Of a DNA stretch of 64,000 bases, positions 55,869-64,000 are shown piece by piece. Source of the stretch: Blattamonas nauphoetae (Eukaryota > Preaxostyla > Oxymonadida); assembly GCA_033064195.1 (NCBI GenBank), contig JARBJD010000025.1:124001-188000 (forward strand), given 5' to 3'. Under the pieces are notes generated by a model. That model saw only the letters and a list, made by a program, of their open reading frames with translations. It was not told where the DNA came from and searched no databases. Position 1 is the first letter of the stretch, and each line of letters begins with the position of its first letter. The position numbers were made by a program, and so were the translations under genes.

Positions 55869-56197
55869 TCTGACCCTTTTCAGTGCATTTCTGTTTTATC
55901 GGACACTTTTTATCTCTCTTGGACAATCACTACACCTTTTTCCTATTATCGTTAGTACATTTCACAAAATAATGCTATTAAAACAGTTCTCTTGAATTTC
56001 TTTGAGAAATTGGGAGATTTTCTCAGTTAATGTCTACTCGTAGGAAAAATGGGTCATGATCAAAAACCATCCATACTGATACGATGCTTATATCTCATTC
56101 CCCTCATCTCAATAATCCTGATTCGCTCTTCCTATCATCTTACCTTTGTTTTGTCATCATCCCAAAAGCAGGTGATTTTCTGGTCTCAAAAGAGTTT
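55869..56197. other. Intergenic, nothing recognised
   Basis: AT-rich sequence after the prominin-like gene. I see no open frame or repeat I can support before the inverted repeat at 56198. Confidence 0.4.
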
Positions 56198-56219
56198 TTA
56201 AAACCACTTCACTGCATGT
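56198..56219. repeat. Left copy of a perfect 22 bp inverted repeat
   Basis: TTAAAACCACTTCACTGCAT plus GT. Its exact complement is at 61382-61403, two bases past the stop of the pogo-like transposase. The pair may be the termini of one 5.2 kb composite element, or ends of two copies of the same family. Confidence 0.75.
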
Positions 56220-56810
56220 TATACTCAACATTTTGTGAAATCTAAGAAATGAAAAGCATTACATGTCGAGATTTGACGGAGTAGACATCCTGAACAAAAT
56301 CTCCCAATAGAAGGTGGACAAAATTCTTTTTCGGGACATAATTGACTTTTCTCGATCATTATGTATGTACCGAATCCAATTTCTGAAAATAATACAGGTG
56401 AGATAATCTGACACAACATGTCCAGGACGAGAAAAGATCAAAATTCTTTCGGAAAGAGAAAACTTGACTGTTGCGTCATGTTTCGACCCTCTCCACTTTC
56501 TGACATGTTTCCAAACATGGGCTGACTTCTGGATAGAAAGTTCTAGTACTGCGTGCGCAACTTTGTTTTGAAGCTGCATCCTCCAGCAGAATTCGATCAG
56601 AGTTCGATCACGAATCCTAAACTCAGACGACGACATTTGAACATGGGCTCGATCATGCCGAAAAAACCTTAGTTGAACATATTTTTCAAAATTGAGAAAA
56701 ACTGACTTCTGATGAATTATGACTAAACGAATTTCCATCGACAATAACAAACCCGATATCCTGCTGAGTGGTGAGAAACGTGCTGAATAGTTCAAAGCTC
56801 GAAATAAGAA

Positions 56811-57546
56811 ACAGTCTGAATAGTTCAAAGTCGAACAGAAAGAATTCAAATTCGAAGTAAATAATTTAAAGTCGAAGTGAAATAATTCAAAGTCGAAATG
56901 AAATAATTCAAAGTCGAAGGACCAAATTTTTGGACCAGTTTGTTCAAGTGAACCTCACACACCACTCTTTCATGCTCACAAAAACAAAATCAATGATCAT
57001 GGGACTGGCTAGTCATGTATCATCCGACACCATTGATCACTTTCTCAACCGTAATTCACATTTTAGAGCTCATTTCACAGTGATTCTTCGTCTAAACCCA
57101 GAAAAACCAACAAATCAGATCCTCCAGAAGTTGAACAAGGCCAACAGTTTCCAGAACTAGTTACACCGATGACTCCTTCAAGCCTCTCAAGCGTCACTTC
57201 AATCCTACTATCTTTTGCGTGTCACAGGCTGTTTTTTCTCAGACCAATGATGAGTTTGTTTTCATCTAAAAAGCCAAAAATCACTTCAGAAAGCATGAAT
57301 GCATTGTTTTCAATCCTGAAAAACGTATTCACCCGATAAAGCATATTGGTAGAAAAAGTTCAGAGGAGAAATAAAGGGAATTGTGAACTGCTTTCGAAGG
57401 CTAACGGAAAAAACAATTTCGACTTTGAATTATTTCACTTCGACTTTGAATTATTTCATTTCGACTTTGAATTATTTCACTTCGACTTTGAATTATTAAC
57501 TTCGACTTTGAATTATTTATGTTCGACTTTGAACTCTTCAGACTGT
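56811..57546. mobile_element. Foldback-like element with iterated 20-21 bp inverted repeats
   Basis: The left arm (56811-56921) and right arm (57411-57546) are inverted copies, each built of about five to six tandem units of TTCAAAGTCGAAGTGAAATAA or close variants. The ends pair as ACAGTCTGAA and TTCAGACTGT. The 490 bp centre has no supported gene. Iterated terminal repeats are the hallmark of foldback-type DNA elements. Confidence 0.75.
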
Positions 57547-57615
57547 ATCAAAGGAAAGTCACGATGGAGACCGAATTCTCCGACTCTGTTCAATGAATCA
57601 TGAAAGATTTGGACG

Positions 57616-58117
57616 ATGCCGGTATATTACCCGACTGACCAACTGGCATCCCACACATCGCCACCTTTTCCCAGATATGATCCAGAAGAGATTTCCCCTC
57701 GAACAAGGGATGATGATTCAACCTCATTCTCAAAAGATGAAAAGACTCTCTACCATTTCTTGGCCAAGTGTAAAATTTCTTACTCTGCAATTGGGTCCCA
57801 AGAAAACAGATCACTGTCTCGGACAATTTGGGAAGCAGGGAAACGTGGCGATCTGGTTGAGATGGAAAAGGACCTTCAAATTTTGGAGCGGAATCGACTT
57901 TCACAAAGAATTATCGAGCGAGGGAAGGAACTTTCAAAATCCGGTCTAATCGGACGTGCTCATCAACAAGGATCAGTTGTCATCGATGCAGGAACAGATG
58001 GAGGCATCCAGTTCGTTGTAGGTTCTCTCAGAACTCCACAACTCTCCATTGTGCCTCACCTCATACACAACTCGACTTCTTTTCTGGATCACGACAGTTC
58101 TTTTTATCACACATTAG
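57616..58117 (+). pseudogene. hAT-like transposase, N-terminal part
   Basis: An open frame from MPVYYPTDQLASHTSPPF to FYHTLA, where a second element begins. It continues after that element at 60063 as NECLSLLPQLVFFQNPSNF, in frame. Landmarks: TLYHFLAKCKISYSAIGSQE and VVIDAGTDGGIQFVVG, in the position of the first catalytic Asp of hAT transposases. The hAT assignment rests mainly on the C-terminal fragment at 61663-62025, so it is tentative. Confidence 0.5.
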
Positions 58118-60054
58118 CAGGGTTCTGATTTGATCCCACTGATCCCACGCTTTTTTGATCCCACCAAATACCTGCTTTATAATTTCCTTTTATTTCACAC
58201 TATTTCATTGTATCATTATCAAATTATCCATAAATCTTTGATATGAAACTTATTTGTCCATAGAGTAGAAAAATATGGACACTTTATGTTGTGATATCAT
58301 CATCGAGGGAACTTGGACGTTCCCAGTTCGACAGAGGAGAATATGCGAAGATCTAGTGGAAAAGATCCAGCTAAGCGTGAGAGGAGAATAGTGAGTCCAG
58401 TGTGAGGTGGAGAAGTTGTGGCGATCTGTGGTCGATGTCTGGGAGATTTGTACTCAAGACAAACAAACGAGTAAAGATCCAGACGATATATTTGGAGATG
58501 AAGGGAAAGGCTGGACCCTATCCTTGCAATGAAGGCGGCCCGAATGTCGAGTCAGGGAACGTGGTCTGTCATTTCTGTTTTGTCGGCCAAATCCCATCTC
58601 AATTCATTCTTTAAGCTTCTTTGAGGAGTATCTTCACGACTTCTGATGAATGCAGGGCCAATGCACGGTCAGGTTTGAGCGGAAACGTGAATAATGTTCG
58701 TAAGATGTTGAAGATGAAATTGCGGAACACGAACCTTGTCGATGATGGGGTGGGAGAGGAATTAGGATAAAATGGTGGAGATGGAATCAGAGACGGATCT
58801 GATGGCGACAAAATCTGTTGAGAGAGATAGTGTGGCTGAGTGAGAGTGATCGACACGTAACTGACGAGACAATCGAGATCTCCCGAACTCTGCAAAGACT
58901 CCAATCACAGTGGATGAGTGAAGGACGATTTTGAGATCTCAGAGAGAGTGGTAGCGAACTTAACGACGGTTTCCAGTCCACCATCTTGTTCTGAGGGAGA
59001 GAGGGAGAATAATGCATTGAAAACGAGAAATTCAAAAGTGAATCAGAAATGATACAATTGGAAGGAGAACGGAAGGGATACAGTCCAAATGAGGAGAGAG
59101 ATCACACCAAAAAATTGATCATTGAATGCAACCATGGCGAAGATCAGCTGGCCAATGATTTGCACGAGGGTGGTCATCAGTGATTAACGAGGTCTTTGTG
59201 AGTATGTTTGTCGAGATCGGAAGTAGTTCGAGTCTGAAGTGTGTAAGAGACGTGATTGTGCGATCGTTTCGAGAAAGAGCTCTTTAAGACGACTAAAAGT
59301 TCGTCAAGCAGAAATAAATGACAGACTATCAGTTTGAAGGAAGGGGTGATGGTGAGGGATGTGATACTGGTCGTGTGCGAAGTGACTACGTTTGGTTGAT
59401 GATGACTTCACGTAATTCTGAGTTCTATCGGAAACACGGAGTAATAATGAGAGGAATGAAGTAATAATAAGAAATTGAGACAAGATTTTGATTGCTTCTG
59501 AGTAGCAGAGCTCGTTCAGACCCAAAGAAGATTGCTTGACTCACAGATGAGTGATTCAGAGGTTGTGACATAAATAGTCGAAGTGAAGTCACTATACGCA
59601 TGTTGAAAAGGGACTGGAGAGGTTGGAGATGTCAGTAGTGTGGATGGAGCATGAAATGAGTGGGATCTCTTTGATGATGACTGAATTGAAACAATCTGAT
59701 GGATTTGGTTGAATTCATGGAAGATATCACGTGAACATGGGAAAAGGTGATAAACCAGTGAAGATCTGAGGGAGAATGAGTGAGAATAATGTTCGGAAAA
59801 GAAAGTTGAAGGAGAAATGACAAATTGTAGAACGATAAGTGGAATATTACCGACCGGATCTTGACAAAAATGAACACTGCAAAACAAACGGAGGTTTTCG
59901 TGCTGTTGGTTGAACGAATGAGTCACACAAGTGAAACAGTTTGAGAGCGGATTCGAAGTGCCTATTTCGGCAAAATGATCCCACCCAAAAAGTGGTCTCG
60001 TGGGATCAAATGTACTCAGCTTTGCCTGTTTTGGTCAGACCAATCAGAACCCTG
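58118..60054. mobile_element. hAT-like non-autonomous element, 1937 bp, nested
   Basis: Both ends read CAGGGTTCTGATT inward, matching the hAT end consensus CAGGG. The 8 bp target duplication CACATTAG lies at 58110-58117 and 60055-60062. GATCCCAC words repeat at both ends. It is inserted in the hAT-like transposase gene. Inside I find no transposase; minus-strand open frames near 58.6-59.0 kb are short and unrecognised. It is the larger relative of the MITE at 50.8 kb. Confidence 0.85.
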
Positions 60055-60062
60055 CACATTAG

Positions 60063-60180
60063 CAAACGAATGTCTTTCCCTGCTTCCACAACTAGTCTTT
60101 TTCCAAAACCCGTCAAATTTTGTAGTGTATCTTTCCCATAGCGTCTTTTTTCTGTCTTTCATTCTCCTTCAGTCACATTG
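60063..60180 (+). pseudogene. hAT-like transposase, continuation after nested element
   Basis: NECLSLLPQLVFFQNPSNFV follows HTLA of 58117 once the nested element and one target repeat are set aside. The frame stops at 60179-60181, before the pogo-like gene. Confidence 0.55.
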
Positions 60181-60254
60181 AATCGTTCACTTCATCATTT
60201 CCATTTCGTTTTCAAACTCAAATCCAATCATGAGTCCCGTTATCATGGTTCCAA

Positions 60255-61380
60255 TGTGACGTAGAAGAGTCGGAAACTACCCACAACAAATGGTCCCTGG
60301 AAAATATCGTGGCATTTCCGACCGCCTGAAGAGAATTCTCGGAAGAAGAGTATTCCATCGATTTGGGAGAGTGGAACGAGCAGTCAGAATCAACATTGAG
60401 CATGGATTCTCCCTCAGCCTCCTATCAAGAGAGATGATGTTGTCGTATCCAGTTTTACGCCGAGCTAAGAAAGCATTTCTGATAGAACGTGACATACAGA
60501 AAAACGGTCGTCCATATCGACTAAATGTAGAAAGACGTCGTCGTCTGGTGGGTGACCTTGTCGATTCAGTCAAAACTCACAAGAGAATCACTGCAAGAGA
60601 TGTCACAGCGATAGTAGGACTTGTTTTAAATCATCCATCAAATTTAGGCAAATTCTCTCCTGACCGCATATTCAACCGAAGCGGGTAAAAAATGCGACTG
60701 AAATGTGCGTTATATTTGCTGATCGGACTTTCCTTCAAACTCATGTGATTTGGCCATCTGAGAAGCCTAAACCCGAATTCGACTGCCTTGCACCCTTCCC
60801 GATTGATCACATCTTTGAAGAAATCTGCAAAAAAAGAACAAACTTGCATCTGGACGGTAAGTGGGCGCTTCTTATCACAGATGGCCCCAATACCCACCTT
60901 TCGCCTCTTCTCGGAGATGAAGGGAAAGAAAAGCAGATCCATGTCCTCATACTCCCACCAAACACCACACGCATAACTCAGCCGCTCGACCATACAGTAT
61001 ACAAACGGTTGAAGGGGAACCTGAGAATCAAGTACAATCCTCCAGAACCGTTCTCATCCGCAGCTCACCGGGCTGAAATTGCTCGTAGACTTCCTGGGAG
61101 TCTCGCAAGTTGCCTGAATCCTGATGCGATCCAAGAATCTTTTGAAATCACTGGAATATACCCACTCAGTTTGGCAACACTCTTGAAAAACGGTCATCTG
61201 ATAGATGATACATCCCAAAGTGGAGAGAAAAACGGCGTGAAAACTCGACAGTCTCAACTTTTGACAGAAAACACTGGTCAAGACAATCGCGAAATGGGAG
61301 TGTGCAATTCGGATGTCCAATCCGTCCAATCTCAATATACAATGAATGAACCTTGTTCTTTTCATCAAATTGTCGAATAA
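60255..61380 (+). pseudogene. pogo/Tigger-like DDE transposase
   Basis: The first part (60290-60688) has a helix-turn-helix-like region (FGRVERAVRINIEHGFSLSL, REMMLSYPVLRRAKKAF) and a basic linker (RPYRLNVERRRRLVGDLVDS). The second part (60703-61380) carries the DDE_1 signature: WALLITDGPNTHLSPLL (catalytic Asp with the usual DG-x-x-x-H) and HVLILPPNTTRITQPLDHTV. The frames differ, with a stop at about 60686 and the frame opening again at 60703. The segment with the first catalytic Asp is not visible, so it is inactive. The 22 bp inverted repeat begins two bases after its TAA. Confidence 0.75.
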
Positions 61381-61381
61381 G

Positions 61382-61403
61382 ACATGCAGTGAAGTGGTTT
61401 TAA
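61382..61403. repeat. Right copy of the 22 bp inverted repeat
   Basis: Exact complement of 56198-56219. Its position next to the transposase stop makes it the likely right terminus of the pogo-like element. Confidence 0.75.
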
Positions 61404-61619
61404 CAACAAATTCAAGACTTCACAATACACTGTTTTCGAGACGACGACAAAAGAAAAAGTGGTGTTTCATCGTTTTGAGGCAATGAAAATGATATATAGA
61501 CTTCGTATCATACTTGAAGGTTGTTGATCAAGACCCATTTTTCCTGCAAGTGGACATTTCCAACGACAAAGTGCCAAATACTTCCACCAATCACACAACC
61601 AAAAGCACGAAAGGCAGTG

Positions 61620-62629
61620 ATAACGGACTTTTTCAGTCCAAGACAGCGATTGAAACTAAATATTGATTATGACGACGATTCAGGCGAAAATCAAAAACAC
61701 AGCCTTTGTCTCAGATAATTCTGAGTCATTGCAAGGCGGACTGAGGATGGACCAACTGAAGGCCTTGACAGGACCAGAATATCTATCTCAACATCGGGAT
61801 GGTGATATCCCGACAGTGGTTCCTTTGACATTTCGCTGTGCAAACCATCTCCTGAATCTAGCGTGGGGAGATTCAAAAGAAGCAATTTCGTACGAATCCC
61901 AGCTGCTCAGTACCATGTACAAATGCACAGCTTCGTTCCCTACAGGTACAGCGGTGGCGATCGGATCGAAACTTCATCTGGTCTGTCCAACTCGATGGAT
62001 GGACGAAATCCATCCCCTTCGGTGATACTGCAATTATTTTCAATCTTTTCCATCACTTTCTGTCCGATATCACCATACTCAACCCCTCAATATCAACCTC
62101 GCTATGATATTTCAATGAGTATCATGGAAAGAACATCTGCGACGCAGAGTTCGGGATTAAAATTAAAGAACTAAGACGACACACACCTCCTCGACCTATT
62201 GAAACTTGCTCAGGCTTTGTAGAATACTTCACTCACATTGCTCAATCTAAAGACGCACGAAAGGTTAAGTTTGTTGATTTTCATCCGTTGTTTGCTTCGG
62301 AATCTCCTGAAATACAATACGATGGTGTTACCACATTCCTATGTTTCACGATCGTGAACTATAGACTTTTTGCCAGTGTTTCGGCGTCAATTCAAGCAAA
62401 AAGTTGGCTTCAGCTCCCATTCAAGTTTTTAAATGTTCACTACGACTTTGAGATCAAGACTTGGCATCAGGAATCAGTTTCCTTTCGTCAGAGGACTTCT
62501 CCTGAAAAACAAGCTAAAGTCCGATCAAGGAAAAGCATGATCATCAGAGGATCCTGCCTGACCGAGAACCAATATGTATTTGGGTGCGAAGTGTCTCTTT
62601 TTTTCATTTGTTCACTTTCGTTTGAATAG
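61620..62629 (+). pseudogene. hAT-like transposase, C-terminal fragments
   Basis: Bases 61663-62025 encode FRCANHLLNLAWGDSKEAIS and LVCPTRWMDEIHPLR, matching the hAT pattern Cys-x-x-His-x-Leu-Asn-Leu followed by pTRW. Further pieces in other frames run to about 62629 (FVEYFTHIAQSKDARKVKFV, WLQLPFKFLNVHYDFEIKTW). Several frames are used, so it is decayed. It may be the far end of the gene that begins at 57616, separated by the pogo-like insertion. Confidence 0.55.
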
Positions 62630-62744
62630 GGCGAATCACTTTCAATGTGATCCCCTCCTTCCATCGTAGAGAGGACGATTGAGAGCGATCAACCACCTCT
62701 GTCTCAGCGTCGGACACGTCGAGTGATGAATCCACAAAAAAAGG

Positions 62745-63392
62745 ATGATAGTGTCTTCGTTCTTGGTTTGGAGATCAGACCCCTGGATCAAGAGGAAAAA
62801 ATGGCCGGAGTTTGATTTGGACGAGATTGTGTCGATGATTCTGAGTTGGGAGGACGAGACTCAAATTGAACAAGTGCGGAGACTCCAGGCTTTCACGACC
62901 AAACACGCGCTTCAAACAATCCCCCAGCCACAATCTGCCTCATTCTAGGTTGCAGCGAATCAACTGGCAGCAAATCAAAGCACGGAAACTACTATCATAA
63001 AATCGAAGAAAAGATAAACACTGTTCTGTCGAGACAGGATGAAGAGCTCCTCCTCAAAACGATCGAAGCTGACAGTCTGAAAGGGAAGAGATGGATTCCA
63101 AGCGAGATACATCAATTTGGGAAGACTCATTCTTCGAAAGACAAAAATAATAAGTCATGGGCAAACTAATTTGTTTCCAGGCTCAAGTCGAGAATCTGTT
63201 TCCTGTCAGCACAGCCAATGTCCAACACGCGGATGAGCCTCACTACTGGATCAATCAAAGCCTTTTTCACAACAATGGCTCAAGTCCTCCAAAACATCCA
63301 TCCTCTTCTCTTCAAAAACGCTGACGAGATGGGCTACCAGCAGAAACAAGACGCATTCAAACATTCTCTGATTGGATCAGTAAAGTCATAGG
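62745..63392 (+). pseudogene. Second pogo/Tigger-like transposase, N-terminal fragments
   Basis: LDEIVSMILSWEDETQIEQV (62805-62880), INTVLSRQDEELLLKTIEAD (about 63017-63070) and, after a further break, MSLTTGSIKAFFTTMAQVL with HPLLFKNADEMGYQQK (63230-63340). The NADEMG stretch matches the first catalytic Asp block (fNaDEtG) of DDE_1 transposases, the block missing from the copy at 60-61 kb. No continuation with the second Asp is seen to the right. Confidence 0.6.
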
Positions 63393-64000
63393 ATTGACCA
63401 CTTCATTATCCAGTTGATCTATCTGAAAGGCGATTCAACCCATTGATTCAGTCTCCACATCTCATATTCTCCCAAACCAGATCCAGGTGTGTCTTCTTTC
63501 TCCACTTCAAATATCACTTTCAGATTGTGTTTTGTTGATGACATCTTTGAACATTTTGAGACAAATGGGAGATTCTTTTTGAAAAGACTCGACACACATA
63601 TGGTGGTCCCTTAATTTCAATTGTTCTCCAATTCCTGTTTAGCTCTTCAACAGACTTGAGAGAGGTGATATTTAGTCACACTGTTGGTTTCAAAACACTT
63701 CAAAAAACTGATCATCAGGGAAAAACCTTTCATTTGTCAGATTAAAGTGCATTTGTCAGATTCTAACCGAACCGAGAAATACCATTCTCTCATTCTGTTG
63801 GAAAAAATCAATGCGATCGTACATTCACAACTTTCACTCACCATCTCCAGACGCGACGGCCATTCAAAAGTGGAGAAGATCCACTGGGACTCCAATCATT
63901 CTTCGAATATCAGACTTCCACATTAAAGTCAACGAAACTCCTTTTTATTTTAACTTCTATTTAAAAAGTGTCTTTGTATTGGGAACAATTCAAATAAGCT
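63393..64000. other. Right edge, nothing recognised
   Basis: AT-rich sequence with one 80-codon plus-strand open frame (63684-63926) of unremarkable composition that I cannot support as a gene. Confidence 0.4.

Noticed and set aside
63684-63926. 80-codon plus-strand frame at the right edge
   Set aside because: No homology, no upstream signals, and the length is within chance expectation.
1-64000. Alternative genetic code with TAA/TAG as glutamine, as in some oxymonads
   Set aside because: V-ATPase and PABP end in TAA and LCAT in TAG at the expected family ends, and interior stops in other genes include TGA, so one recoding cannot explain them.

Overview
The window looks like nuclear DNA of a protist. 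Conserved genes carry short GT-AG introns (about 31 to 195 nt). Large secreted beta-helix proteins, tandem fast-evolving paralogues and many cut-and-paste transposons lie between them. Taken together this suggests an oxymonad or other Preaxostyla flagellate of the Blattamonas/Monocercomonoides kind. That placement is inference from gene content, not from a marker gene. Conserved genes end in TAA, TAG and TGA, so the code looks standard.

Region by region. (1) 1-7.1 kb and 21.2-32.0 kb, minus strand: a tandem family of about 360-residue helical proteins of unknown function, with repeated spacers. One copy is split by a 3.6 kb hAT-like element that carries an E/K/R-rich coiled-coil gene. (2) 7.3-8.7 kb: a decayed mariner-like element, then a tRNA-like sequence. 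(3) 9-21 kb: conserved cellular genes, namely V-ATPase subunit a (seven exons), a secreted beta-helix-like protein, an IQ/RhoGEF (DH-PH) protein, an LCAT-like acyltransferase (nine exons) and an ARM/HEAT protein. (4) 32.3-46.7 kb: one very long secreted beta-helix gene, interrupted by two small DNA elements and one 4.6 kb decayed element that contains a minisatellite. (5) 46.8-55.9 kb: a poly(A)-binding protein, a Ser/Pro-rich protein interrupted by a 521 bp hAT MITE, and a prominin-like five-pass membrane protein with two in-frame TAG codons. (6) 56-64 kb: nested transposon remains, namely a foldback element, a hAT-like transposase split by a 1.9 kb hAT-like element, and two pogo/Tigger-type transposases.

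The conserved genes share no single pathway; they cover vacuolar acidification, Rho signalling, lipid acyl transfer and mRNA binding. The main novelty candidate is the tandem paralogue array. Its spacers are much better conserved than its proteins. In five of six copies the stop codon is followed in frame by a conserved extra open frame. A short motif recurs just upstream of the starts, and a spacer block that is non-coding elsewhere is the open N-terminus of a diverged paralogue at the left edge. Three target-site duplications let interrupted host genes be read through exactly.
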